From assembly GCA_963848525.1 (NCBI GenBank), contig CAWKDZ010000003.1:372001-436000 (forward strand): a stretch of DNA of 64,000 nt. The letters run 5' to 3'. Shown piece after piece: positions 1 through 6,947 of the stretch. A program made the translations under genes and the position numbers. Below the pieces are notes generated by a model that saw only the letters and a list, made by a program, of their open reading frames with translations, was not told the origin of the DNA and did not search any database. This DNA is from JACCTU01 sp963848525 (lineage in GTDB: Bacteria > Actinomycetota > Thermoleophilia > Gaiellales > Gaiellaceae). How positions within the stretch are numbered: the stretch's first letter is position 1; each line of letters starts with the position of its first letter.

Positions 1-450
1 CGTGTTCGCCCGCCCCGCGAACTCGGCGTGCGCCAGGTCGATGCCGGTGTCGAGCACCGTCACGGCCTTGCCCGGCCCCGGGGGCGCGGCCCGGTCGGCG
101 CCGACGAGCGGCCGCCAGTACTCGAGCGAGGCCAGCGGGTCGGCCTCGGCGCGCAGCAGGGTGACCGGACGGTCCGGCTCGACGGCCTGCACCACCCCGC
201 GCGCGAGCAGGGCGGGCAGGAGCCGCTGCGCTGTCCCCGTCGGCAGCCGCCAGATGCGCTGCCGTCGCGAGACGAGAACGGCGTCCGCGGCCGCCGGCGT
301 ACCGTTGGAGAGCTGGACGAGCGCGTGCTCGTAGCCGCCGATCGAGAGGAGGCCGGGAGCTTCGGGCGGGGCGCTCGCAGCCCGCGCTGCCAGCGCCGGC
401 GAGGCCGTGGACAGCGCGGCGAGCGCGGCGAGGACGATCGGCGGCTTTCG
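1..450 (-). CDS. Subtilisin-like serine protease (S8), N-terminal part, cut by window edge
   Basis: This is the N-terminal part of a secreted subtilisin-like protease; the rest lies beyond the left edge. Read leftwards from about 450, a hydrophobic stretch (IVLAALAALS, then PALA) resembles a signal peptide. About 110 residues of propeptide-like sequence follow, then LDTGIDLAHAEFAG at bases 1-66. The Asp of DTG is the first residue of the family S8 catalytic triad; His and Ser are outside the window. No ATG, GTG or TTG lies in frame between the upstream stop (451-453) and the hydrophobic segment. The start is therefore unresolved: a rare ATC at 436-438, a lost base, or damage next to the repeat that begins at 477 are all possible. 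Expected location is the cell surface or medium. The family call rests on the DTGID motif and the layout only. Confidence 0.6.
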
Positions 451-476
451 TCAAGGCCGCCCAGGCTAGCGGCGGT

Positions 477-642
477 AGGAGGGTTTGCCGGAACTTCGCT
501 CGTCGTGGGGGTGCGATGGTCGTTCCGAGGCAAGGACGCAGGGAGCGTTCGTATCCGTAGTGATACGGGCGCGACTGAGGACGCGGCCTCGGGGCGAGCA
601 GCGCAGCACCACGGCACAGCCGACGTTTCGGCAAACCCTCCT
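477..642 (+). repeat. Structured intergenic repeat, copy 1
   Basis: First of five copies of a roughly 165-bp element. The ends AGGAGGGTTTGCCG and CGGCAAACCCTCCT are inverted repeats. The centre is a hairpin: GCGTTCGTATC at 545-555 pairs with GATACGGGCGC at 562-572, with two U-G wobbles. It is flanked by the conserved blocks AAGGACGCAGGGAGCG and GCGACTGAGGACGCGG. It lies between the protease gene on the minus strand and folK on the plus strand, ending about 15 bases before folK. In this orientation arm mismatches can pair as G-U, so the RNA would be read in the folK direction. Confidence 0.85.
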
Positions 643-643
643 C

Positions 644-649
644 TAGGGT
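644..649 (+). promoter_or_regulatory. -10 box of folK, leaderless type
   Basis: TAGGGT sits 7 bases before the GTG of folK with no room for a ribosome-binding site, so the transcript probably begins at or next to the start codon. It lies immediately after the right end of repeat copy 1. No convincing -35 box is visible. Confidence 0.4.
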
Positions 650-656
650 CGCGGCC

Positions 657-1121
657 GTGACCCGCGCCTACGTGGGCCTGGGTGCGAACCTCGGCGATCG
701 GGAGCAGACTCTTCGCGCGGCGCTGGACGCGCTCGGCTCCACGCCGGGCGTTGACGTCGTCGCCGTCTCCAGCATTCGCGAGACCGAGCCCGTCGGCTAC
801 GCGGACCAGCCGCGGTTTCTGAACGCGGCGGCGGCGCTAGAGACGAGCCTCACGCCGCGAGAGCTGCTCGACGTGCTGCTCGAGGTCGAGCGCTCGCTCG
901 GCCGCATACGAACCGGGCCGAGGTTCGGCCCAAGGACGATCGACCTCGACCTGCTCCTCTACGGTGACGAACGCGTGGACGAGCCCGGCCTGCGCGTGCC
1001 GCATCCTCGCCTCGCCGAACGGGCGTTCGTGCTGGAGCCGCTCGCGGAGCTCGAGCCGGGCCTGGTCGTGCCCGGGAGCGGGCCGCTGGAGACCCTCCGC
1101 CGAAAACTAGAATCAGGGTGA
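657..1121 (+). CDS. folK: 2-amino-4-hydroxy-6-hydroxymethyldihydropteridine pyrophosphokinase
   Basis: HPPK transfers pyrophosphate from ATP to 6-hydroxymethyl-7,8-dihydropterin in cytosolic folate synthesis. The 154-residue product has the family length. It opens with the typical YVGLGANLGDR segment and carries the signature GPRFGPRTIDLDLLLYG around residues 86-102, whose DLD acidic residues bind magnesium. The GTG start is supported by a -10 box 7 bases upstream and by homology starting at residue 3. The stop TGA overlaps nothing but is directly followed by the ATG of the next gene (TGAATG), so folK, the DUF2469-like gene and coaX form one tight operon. folB and folP are not in the window. 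Confidence 0.95.
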   Translation: MTRAYVGLGANLGDREQTLRAALDALGSTPGVDVVAVSSIRETEPVGYADQPRFLNAAAALETSLTPRELLDVLLEVERSLGRIRTGPRFGPRTIDLDLLLYGDERVDEPGLRVPHPRLAERAFVLEPLAELEPGLVVPGSGPLETLRRKLESG

Positions 1122-1484
1122 ATGTCCCACCTCGACGAGCTCGACGAGTTCGAGGCCGACGCCGAGCTCCGGCTGAAGAAGGAGTACGCGGCCGTCTTCG
1201 GCCTCTTCCGCTACTGCGTCCTGACGCAGGACGCGACCTACCTCTGCAACAAGCTCGAGCTCCAGTACGTCCCGCAGACGAGCTACCCGTTCTTCCACGT
1301 TCGCATGGAGGACGTCTGGGTCTGGGACAAGAACCGGCCGACGCGGATGATCCCCCGCGCCGAGGCGTACACGTCGGGCGACGTCTCGGTCGAGGAGCTC
1401 CGCGGCGACGAAGACCCGATCCTCTCGGCCGAGGCGCTAGCCGAGCGCATGCGCGAGAAGCTGTCGTCCGACGACACCGAGTAG
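1122..1484 (+). CDS. DUF2469-like small conserved protein
   Basis: A 120-residue soluble acidic protein of unknown function. Its pattern (ELRLKKEYAAVFGLFRY, then FHVRMEDVWVWDKNRPTR, then VNVEEL-like DVSVEEL) matches the actinobacterial DUF2469 family, which usually lies beside rnhB in other actinobacteria. Here it is sandwiched without gaps between folK and coaX, so it is co-translated with two cofactor-biosynthesis genes. The ATG follows the folK stop directly. No catalytic motif, signal peptide or membrane segment is visible. The family call comes from remembered motif similarity, not a search, so the exact family is moderately sure while the gene itself is secure. Confidence 0.8.
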   Translation: MSHLDELDEFEADAELRLKKEYAAVFGLFRYCVLTQDATYLCNKLELQYVPQTSYPFFHVRMEDVWVWDKNRPTRMIPRAEAYTSGDVSVEELRGDEDPILSAEALAERMREKLSSDDTE

Positions 1485-2231
1485 GTGCTGCTTGCCGCCG
1501 ACGTCGGCAATACGCAGACGGTGTATGGCGTCTTCGACGGCGACCGGCTGACCGACCACTACCGCGCCGCCACCGACGGGCGCCGGACATCCGATGAGCT
1601 CTACGTCCTGATCCAGGGCCTGCTCGAGCTCGACGACGTCGACGGCTTCTGCCTCGCCTCGACCGTGCCCGCGCTCGTGCGCGAGTACGAGCGCTTCGCC
1701 GACCGGGCCGGGCTGCCCGTGCTCGTCGTCGGGCCCGGCGTGAGCACCGGGATCGCGATTCGCTACGACGACCCGCGCGAGGTCGGCCCCGACCGGATCG
1801 CGAACGCCGTCGCGGCGAAGGAGCGCTACGGCGCGCCGTGCATCGTCGTCGACTTCGGCACCTCGACGAACTTCGACGTCGTCTCGCCCGAGGGCGAGTA
1901 CGTCGGCGGCGTGCTCGCGCCGGGGATCGAGATCTCGATGGACGCGCTCTTCGCCCGGGCGGCCCGGCTTTTCCGCGTCGACTTCTCGGCGCCGCCGACG
2001 GTGATCGGCAAGACGACGCAGACGGCGCTCCAGTCCGGGCTCGTCTACGGGTTCGCCGGCCAGGTGGACGCGCTCGTCACGCGGATCCGTGAGGAGCTCG
2101 GCGCCGAGGCTCCCGCGGTCGCGACCGGCGGGCTGGCCGACCTCGTCGCGCCGCACTCGCGCACGCTCGAGCGGGTCGATCCGTTCCTCACGCTCGAAGG
2201 CCTGCGGCTCGTCTACGAGCGGAACAGTTAG
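1485..2231 (+). CDS. coaX: Type III pantothenate kinase
   Basis: CoaX phosphorylates pantothenate, the first step of coenzyme A synthesis; the type III enzyme is insensitive to CoA feedback and needs a monovalent cation. The 248-residue protein shows the ASKHA-fold phosphate loop DVGNTQTVYGVF near residue 6, the pantothenate-binding GPDRIANAVAA near residue 102 and VVDFGTSTNFDVV near 123. GTG at 1485 follows the preceding stop without a gap. Gene order folK-coaX-dusB-lysS echoes the Bacillus ftsH-coaX...folK-dus-lysS region. The gene ends at a perfect hairpin (2231-2260). Confidence 0.96.
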   Translation: MLLAADVGNTQTVYGVFDGDRLTDHYRAATDGRRTSDELYVLIQGLLELDDVDGFCLASTVPALVREYERFADRAGLPVLVVGPGVSTGIAIRYDDPREVGPDRIANAVAAKERYGAPCIVVDFGTSTNFDVVSPEGEYVGGVLAPGIEISMDALFARAARLFRVDFSAPPTVIGKTTQTALQSGLVYGFAGQVDALVTRIREELGAEAPAVATGGLADLVAPHSRTLERVDPFLTLEGLRLVYERNS

Positions 2232-2260
2232 ATGGGAGCGGCCGTGAGGCCGCTCCCATC
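2231..2260. terminator. Perfect 13-bp hairpin between convergent stops
   Basis: GATGGGAGCGGCC at 2231-2243 pairs perfectly with GGCCGCTCCCATC at 2248-2260 around a GTGA loop. It starts on the last base of the coaX stop and ends inside the stop of the minus-strand membrane protein gene. It can act for both converging transcripts. A T-tract is missing, as is common at this GC content. Confidence 0.7.
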
Positions 2261-2945
2261 AGTGCACCTCGACGTCGCGCAGCTCGCGCGCGTCGAGCAG
2301 CGTCTCGTCCGCGAGCCGGTGGTAGCGCGCTCCCCACAGCCCGCCGAGCAGGCCGCCGACGAGCATGGTCACCGCGCCGATCACCCCGCTCACGATCGCC
2401 GCGGTCGTCACGGCGTCCTCGTTGAACCACTGCGGCAGGTCGACGTTCGCGAGCACGTCGTACTCGTCGCCGAGCCAGACGCCGAGGCCGGCGAGGATCG
2501 CCGCCAGGATCAGCGTCCAGACTCCGGCCATCAGGCCGTTGCGCGCGCCGTCGTAGCGCGCGATCCGACCGGCCGCCCAGCCGCCGACGACGTACGAGAC
2601 GAAGAGGACGACGAGGCCGCCGACCAGGCTCGCGGTCGAGATGTCCTCGACCTCGTCGCCGCTGAGGCCGGTCTGGTACCCGATCGCCCCGACCGCCGCG
2701 CCGACCAGTCCTCCCAGCAGCACGACCGTCGCCAGCGCCGTCAGCATTCCGACAAGGCTGGCCGGGAAGTCGATCCCGCCGAAGCGGTCCTTCGCGACTG
2801 CGATCGGGTGAACTGTGGGCCGCTCGGCGACGACCGTGCGCTCGCCTGCTTCCACGCGCTCGGCCTCGAGCGCCTCGCGATCCGCGGTCTCGGCCGGCGT
2901 TTCGACGTCGACCGCGTCGGCGCGCGTCCGTTCTGAGGTGCTCAT
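2259..2945 (-). CDS. Four-helix integral membrane protein, function unknown
   Basis: The 228-residue product has a charged cytoplasmic N-terminus of about 75 residues, rich in Glu, Arg and Thr. Four hydrophobic helices follow (around SLVGMLTALATVVLLGG, VGGLVVLFVSYVVGGW, GVWTLILAAILAGLGVW and GVIGAVTMLVGGLLGG), then a short polar tail. The ATG at 2943-2945 is preceded by AAGGGGG, a good ribosome-binding site lying inside a hairpin (2955-2982). Glycine-rich helices resemble YrzE/TIGR04086-type small membrane proteins, but no functional motif is visible. It follows dusB on the same strand and may be co-transcribed with it. Confidence 0.8.
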   Translation of the reverse strand: MSTSERTRADAVDVETPAETADREALEAERVEAGERTVVAERPTVHPIAVAKDRFGGIDFPASLVGMLTALATVVLLGGLVGAAVGAIGYQTGLSGDEVEDISTASLVGGLVVLFVSYVVGGWAAGRIARYDGARNGLMAGVWTLILAAILAGLGVWLGDEYDVLANVDLPQWFNEDAVTTAAIVSGVIGAVTMLVGGLLGGLWGARYHRLADETLLDARELRDVEVH

Positions 2946-2954
2946 GAAATCTAA

Positions 2955-2982
2955 CCCCCTTTTTCTCGCGTTCGCGAGGGGG
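2955..2982 (-). promoter_or_regulatory. Hairpin covering the ribosome-binding site of the membrane protein
   Basis: CTCGCG (2965-2970) and CGCGAG (2973-2978) form the top of a hairpin. CCCCCT (2955-2960) can extend it with GGGG (2979-2982). On the minus strand the AAGGGGG ribosome-binding site of the gene ending at 2945 lies in its 3' arm. It could end dusB transcription, or limit translation of the next gene. Confidence 0.4.
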
Positions 2983-3001
2983 ATTCCCGCGCGCTCGGTC
3001 G

Positions 3002-4059
3002 CTAACCGCCGCCGTAGATCGAGATCGGCAGGTCGAGCGTGACCTCGTCCCCGTTCGGCTGCTCGGACTCGAGCCGGGCGAGCACGAAGCGGGCGCCGGG
3101 CGCAGCCTCGAACAGGCGGCGCTCGACCTCCTCGAGGTCGTCGACCTGGGTCAGCTCGGCCTTCAGCTGCCGCGGGAAGCGGCCGCGGCCGAGGTACCAG
3201 CCGTAGAACTTCTTCAGGAAGCTGCGCGCCTTTCGTTCCCCGAGCTCCGGACCGTCTCGCGCATGAAGAGGACGAGCTCGGCGACGACCTCCTCCTGCGT
3301 CGGCGCCTCGGCGCCGTCGTCGAGGATCTCGCGGAGCACCCACGGGTTGCCCTGGGCGGCCCGGCCGACCATGACGGCGGCTGCGCCCGTCGTCGCGAGC
3401 ACCGTCTGCGCACGCGCCTTCGAGGTGACGTCGCCCGAGGCGATCACCGGCACGTCGACGAGCTCGACGAGCTCGCGGGTGAGCGAGTGGTCGGCGAAGC
3501 CGGTGTACATCTGCTTGGCCGACCGCGGGTGCAGCGTCAGCGTGGCGGCGCCCGCCTCGACCAGCCGCGGGCCGACGGTGAGGCACGTGCGCGAGCCGTC
3601 CTCGAGCCCGCGGCGCATCTTCACGCTCACGGGGAGCCCGGCTGCGTCGGCGACGGACTCGACGATCCGGCACGCCCGGTCGGGGTCGTCGAGCAGCGTC
3701 GCGCCGGCGCCGGTCTTGGTCACCTTCCGGACCGGGCAGCCGAAGTTGATGTCGACGATGTCCGCGCCCGCGTCGGCGACCATTCGGGCCGCCTCCGCCA
3801 TCAGCGCCGGCTCGGCCCCGAAGATCTGCACGGCCAGGGGATGCTCGTCGCTTGCGATCCGCAGGTAGCCGAGCGTCCGCTCGTTGCCGTGGTGGAGCCC
3901 GGCGCAGCTGACCATCTCCGAACAGACGAGCCCGGCCCCGTAGCGGCGCCCCTGGCGCCGGAACGCCTGGACGCTGACCCCCGCCATCGGCGCGAGCACG
4001 AGCCGCGTCGGGATCTCGACGTCGGCGATCCGCCAGGTCTCGTGGAGATTTCCCTGCAT
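3002..4059 (-). CDS. dusB: tRNA-dihydrouridine synthase, with an apparent 1-base frameshift
   Basis: Dus enzymes reduce uridine to dihydrouridine in tRNA D-loops using FMN and NADPH. The first frame (MQGNLHETWRIADVEIPTRLVLAPMAGVS, then INFGCPVRKV with the catalytic Cys, then VSVKMRRG, TLHPRSAKQMYTG and MVGRAAQGNPWVL) runs to LVLFMRETVR. Near 3247 the frame changes: the family-typical C-terminus GERKARSFLKKFYGWYLGRGRFPR continues in the next frame to the stop at 3002. Adding one G to GTCCGGAG would restore a 353-residue enzyme of normal length. This is either an assembly error or a recent frameshift. The ATG at 4057-4059 is chosen because homology begins within ten residues. The gene is divergent from greA. 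Confidence 0.85.
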
Positions 4060-4069
4060 AGAGCGTGAA

Positions 4070-4075
4070 ATAGTA
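4070..4075 (-). promoter_or_regulatory. -10 box of dusB
   Basis: On the minus strand TACTAT lies 10 bases before the dusB ATG, too close for a full leader with a ribosome-binding site. Its upstream region overlaps the -35 box of the divergent greA promoter, so the two promoters may compete. Confidence 0.35.
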
Positions 4076-4088
4076 GCCGCCGGAGGTG

Positions 4089-4118
4089 TTGACGAGCCGT
4101 CGGAAGCGAGGCTACACT
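4089..4118 (+). promoter_or_regulatory. Housekeeping-type promoter of greA
   Basis: TTGACG (4089-4094) and TACACT (4113-4118) are separated by 18 bases, close to the vegetative sigma consensus. The predicted start near 4125 gives a 50-base leader that ends in a strong ribosome-binding site. Confidence 0.75.
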
Positions 4119-4176
4119 TCCGGGTTCGCGGCGGCGCCGGATGCGCGCCGCGCTTTGTGTAGGAGGGGGCAGGACC

Positions 4177-4647
4177 TTGAAGGAAGTCATCCTCACCAAA
4201 GAGGGTTACGAGAAGCTGAGGAAGGAGATCGACCACCTCCGCAACGACAAGCGGCGGGAGGTGGCCGACCGGATCCGGGTCGCGCGCGAGTTCGGCGACA
4301 TCGCCGAGAACGCCGAGTACGACGACGCGAAGAACGAGCAGGCGATGCTCGAGCACCGGATCGCCCAGCTCGAGGAGCGGATCATGGCCGCGCGCGTGAT
4401 CGAGAAGAAGGAGATCTCGAAGGACTCGGTCTCGATCGGCTCGAAGGTGAAGCTCCGCGACGTCGAGGCGAAGAAGACCAACGAGTACCACATCGTCGGC
4501 TCCGCGGAGGCCAACCCGGCCGAGAACAAGCTCTCGAACGAGTCGCCGGTGGGCAAGGCGATCATGGGCAAGAAGAAGGGCGAGACGGTCGAGGTCGCCA
4601 CGCCCCGCGGCAAGCTCAAGTTCAAGATCATGGAAATTGCCGCCTGA
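4177..4647 (+). CDS. greA: Transcription elongation factor GreA
   Basis: GreA enters the RNA polymerase secondary channel and stimulates cleavage of backtracked RNA. The start is TTG at 4177: AGGAGGG at 4161-4167 lies 9 bases upstream, and the product then begins KEVILTKEGYEKLRKEIDHL as in the family. An in-frame ATG at 4141 would add 12 unrelated residues. The 156-residue protein has the N-terminal coiled coil (residues 10-75) with the conserved GDIAENAEYDDAK tip carrying the two acidic residues. The C-terminal FKBP-like domain (80-156) contains NESPVGKAIMGKKKG. It has its own promoter (4089-4118) and is followed by a hairpin. Confidence 0.96.
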   Translation: MKEVILTKEGYEKLRKEIDHLRNDKRREVADRIRVAREFGDIAENAEYDDAKNEQAMLEHRIAQLEERIMAARVIEKKEISKDSVSIGSKVKLRDVEAKKTNEYHIVGSAEANPAENKLSNESPVGKAIMGKKKGETVEVATPRGKLKFKIMEIAA

Positions 4648-4675
4648 AGTCGCCGCCTGCGGCGGCTCGACTTCA
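4646..4675 (+). terminator. Hairpin after greA
   Basis: GAAGTCGCCGCC pairs with GGCGGC and GACTTC across a TGC loop, with two unpaired bases in the 3' arm. It begins within the greA stop codon. No T-tract follows. Confidence 0.55.
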
Positions 4676-4735
4676 CGCGGCTGATCTGACTCGATAGCGC
4701 TCGAGCGAGGACGGAAAAAACCCGCCCTCGCGTCG

Positions 4736-4741
4736 TACTGT
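4736..4741 (+). promoter_or_regulatory. -10 box of the ClpC-N-domain gene, leaderless type
   Basis: TACTGT lies 6 bases before the GTG at 4748 and no ribosome-binding site is present, so the gene is probably leaderless. Just upstream (4704-4731) is a hairpin with an A-rich loop. Confidence 0.4.
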
Positions 4742-4747
4742 GAGGCC

Positions 4748-5551
4748 GTGTTCGAACGGTTCACGGAGCGTGCGCGCCAGGTGGTGGTCCTCGCCCAGGA
4801 CGAGGCGCGGCGTCTGCGGCACAACTACATCGGGACCGAGCATCTTCTTCTTGGACTGCTGCGCGAGGAGGAAGGACTCGCGGCACGCGTGCTCGAGTCC
4901 CTCGACATCACGGTGGAAGAGGTTCGTGCCCAGGTCGCTCGCATTGTTGGCCAGGGCGACGAGATCATGACCAGCCAGATTCCGTTCACGCCGCGCGCGA
5001 AGAAGGTGCTCGAGCTCGGGATGCAGGAGGCCCTCGCGCTCGGACACAACTACATCGGTACTGAGCACCTACTGCTCGGCCTCGTGCGCGAGAACGAAGG
5101 CGTCGCTTCGAGGGTTCTCCTCGACTTCGACGCAGACGCAGACACCATTCGTAACAAGGTGATCCGAATGCTCACCGGTCCGCGCCGGGCTCACATTGCG
5201 CCAGGGCCGGTGACCGCCGTCGAGCAGTACACGCCGCAATCGCCGCCGTTCGCGGAGGAGGTGCTGCGTGAACTCGATCGCGTGCGTTCTGAGAAGGAAG
5301 AGGCGATCGAAAACCACGACCTCGAGCGCGCGGCAAAGCTGCGAGATCGCGAACGAAGACTGCGAGCATCCGCGAAACGGTTCGAGCGCGCTTGGCGGGA
5401 TGAGCCGGACCCGATCGAAGCATCCGAGCCGATGTGGAGCCCGACTCCGCCCTCGTCGTGGGTGTGGCGCTACGTCTTTGGTCTCGGCTGGATGCTCTTC
5501 GGGGTCGCGGCTGCACTCGGGGTTCTCGCGGGTTGGCTGATCTGGGGCTGA
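4748..5551 (+). CDS. Membrane-anchored ClpC N-domain/UVR protein without ATPase domains
   Basis: The first ~145 residues are nearly identical in pattern to the ClpC encoded at 27119: FERFTERARQVVVLAQDEAR, HNYIGTEHLLLGLLREEEG, and a second repeat ALGHNYIGTEHLLLGLVRENEG. This is a complete double Clp-N substrate and adaptor binding domain. Next comes a UVR-type helix pair (about 170-210, EEAIENHDLERAAKLRDRE) that matches the ClpC middle region. Both AAA+ modules are absent. The C-terminus has a Trp-rich linker and one transmembrane helix (about 240-265, YVFGLGWMLFGVAAALGVLAGWLIW). The 267-residue protein would sit on the membrane with the Clp-N domain in the cytosol. Inference: it docks or competes for ClpC substrates or adaptors. 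The gene lies just upstream of lysS, where Bacillus has ctsR-mcsA(UVR)-mcsB-clpC after lysS. Confidence 0.9.
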   Translation: MFERFTERARQVVVLAQDEARRLRHNYIGTEHLLLGLLREEEGLAARVLESLDITVEEVRAQVARIVGQGDEIMTSQIPFTPRAKKVLELGMQEALALGHNYIGTEHLLLGLVRENEGVASRVLLDFDADADTIRNKVIRMLTGPRRAHIAPGPVTAVEQYTPQSPPFAEEVLRELDRVRSEKEEAIENHDLERAAKLRDRERRLRASAKRFERAWRDEPDPIEASEPMWSPTPPSSWVWRYVFGLGWMLFGVAAALGVLAGWLIWG

Positions 5552-5559
5552 GGCCCGAA

Positions 5560-5565
5560 TAGACT
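5560..5565 (+). promoter_or_regulatory. -10 box of lysS, leaderless type
   Basis: TAGACT lies 8 bases before the lysS ATG, with no ribosome-binding site between. It starts 8 bases after the stop of the preceding gene, so lysS can be transcribed independently. Confidence 0.4.
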
Positions 5566-5573
5566 CGCGCGCC

Positions 5574-6947
5574 ATGGCGCCCTTGCCGAAGCGGTTTCCG
5601 GACCGCGTCGAGATCGCGAGCGTGCGCGCCGAGGCCGAGCGGCTCGAGTCGGGCGAGGAGCGCGGGGAGGAGCGCCGCGTCGCGGGGCGCGTGCTTGCGC
5701 GGCGCGACATGGGCAAGCTGGTCTTCCTGGACCTCGTCGACCGCTCGGGCCGGCTCCAGCTGCTTTGCCGCGAGGAGAAGACCGGGGCGGTCGACCTCGA
5801 CCTGGGCGACGTCGTCGGGGCGACGGGCGTCCCCGCTCGCACGCGGCGCGGCGAGCCGTCGCTGGCCGTGACCAAGCTCGAGTTGCTGGCGAAGATCCGG
5901 CGCTCGCTGCCCGACACGTACCACGGGCTCCAGGACGTCGAGACTCGCTACCGGCAGCGCTACCTCGACCTGCTCGCGAACGAGGAGTCGCGGGCCGACG
6001 CACTCCTGCGTTCGCGTGTCGTCGCAGCTATCCGCCGCTACCTCGAGGCGCAGGGCTTCGTCGAGGTCGAGACGCCGATCCTCCAGCCGCGCTACGGCGG
6101 CGCGTTCGCGGAGCCGTTCGTCACGCACTACAACGCGCTCGACGCCGACTACTACCTGCGCATCGCGACGGAGCTGTACCTCAAGCGGCTGATCGTCGGC
6201 GGCCTCGAGAAGGTCTATGAGATCGGCAAGGACTTCCGCAACGAGGGCACCTCGTACAAGCACCAGCCGGAGTTCACGATGCTCGAGTGGTACGAAGCGT
6301 ACGCCGACTACCGCGACACGATGGCGCGCATGGAAGAGCTCGTCGCGACGGTCGCGCAGGAGGCGACCGGGTCGACCAAGACGACGTTCCGAGGTAACGA
6401 GATCGACTTCGGCACGTGGGAGCGCAAGAAGCTCGTCGACGCGCTCGACGAGCACGGCCTCTGGACCCGCGACGAGGCTGAGCTGCGCGGACGGCTGCTC
6501 GAGCGGGACGTCGACACACGCCACGACAAGACCTGGGCGCAGCTCGTCGACCACGCGCTCTCGCACTTCGTCGAGCCGGCGCTGATCCAGCCGACGGTCC
6601 TCTACGACTACCCGATCGAGCTCTCGCCGTTCGCGCGCGCCACGGACGACGACCCGACGGTCGTCGAGCGGTTCGAGTACTTCGTCGGCGGGATGGAGCT
6701 CGGTAACGCTTTCACCGAGTTGACCGACTCAGACGAGCAGGCGCAGCGCTTCGCGATGCAGGCCTCCGAGCGCGAGGCCGGAGCGGGCGAGACGGAGCTC
6801 GGCGACGACGACTACGTCGAGGCGCTTGCCTACGGGATGCCGCCGACCGGCGGGCTCGGCCTCGGGATCGACCGGCTGACGATGGTGCTCGCGGGCCGCG
6901 ACACGATCCGCGACGTGATCCTCTTCCCGGCGCTGCGGCCTCGTTAG
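5574..6947 (+). CDS. lysS: Lysyl-tRNA synthetase, class II
   Basis: LysRS charges tRNA-Lys in the cytosol. The 457-residue protein has the N-terminal OB-fold anticodon domain (about 28-110, including RVAGRVLARRDMGKLVFLDL). The class II catalytic core follows: motif 1 near RYLEAQGFVEVETPIL, motif 2 FRNEGTSYKHQPEFTMLEWYEAYADY and motif 3 GLGLGIDRLTMVLAG. It is slightly shorter than the usual ~490 residues because the N-terminal extension is reduced. The gene ends 4 bases inside the convergent epimerase gene at 6944. It marks the left edge of the inserted polysaccharide locus. Confidence 0.96.
   Translation: MAPLPKRFPDRVEIASVRAEAERLESGEERGEERRVAGRVLARRDMGKLVFLDLVDRSGRLQLLCREEKTGAVDLDLGDVVGATGVPARTRRGEPSLAVTKLELLAKIRRSLPDTYHGLQDVETRYRQRYLDLLANEESRADALLRSRVVAAIRRYLEAQGFVEVETPILQPRYGGAFAEPFVTHYNALDADYYLRIATELYLKRLIVGGLEKVYEIGKDFRNEGTSYKHQPEFTMLEWYEAYADYRDTMARMEELVATVAQEATGSTKTTFRGNEIDFGTWERKKLVDALDEHGLWTRDEAELRGRLLERDVDTRHDKTWAQLVDHALSHFVEPALIQPTVLYDYPIELSPFARATDDDPTVVERFEYFVGGMELGNAFTELTDSDEQAQRFAMQASEREAGAGETELGDDDYVEALAYGMPPTGGLGLGIDRLTMVLAGRDTIRDVILFPALRPR

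Noticed and set aside
562..590. CTGAGGA in the repeat core as a hammerhead ribozyme CUGANGA box
   Set aside because: The GAAA box and the three hammerhead helices cannot be placed around it in any of the five copies.
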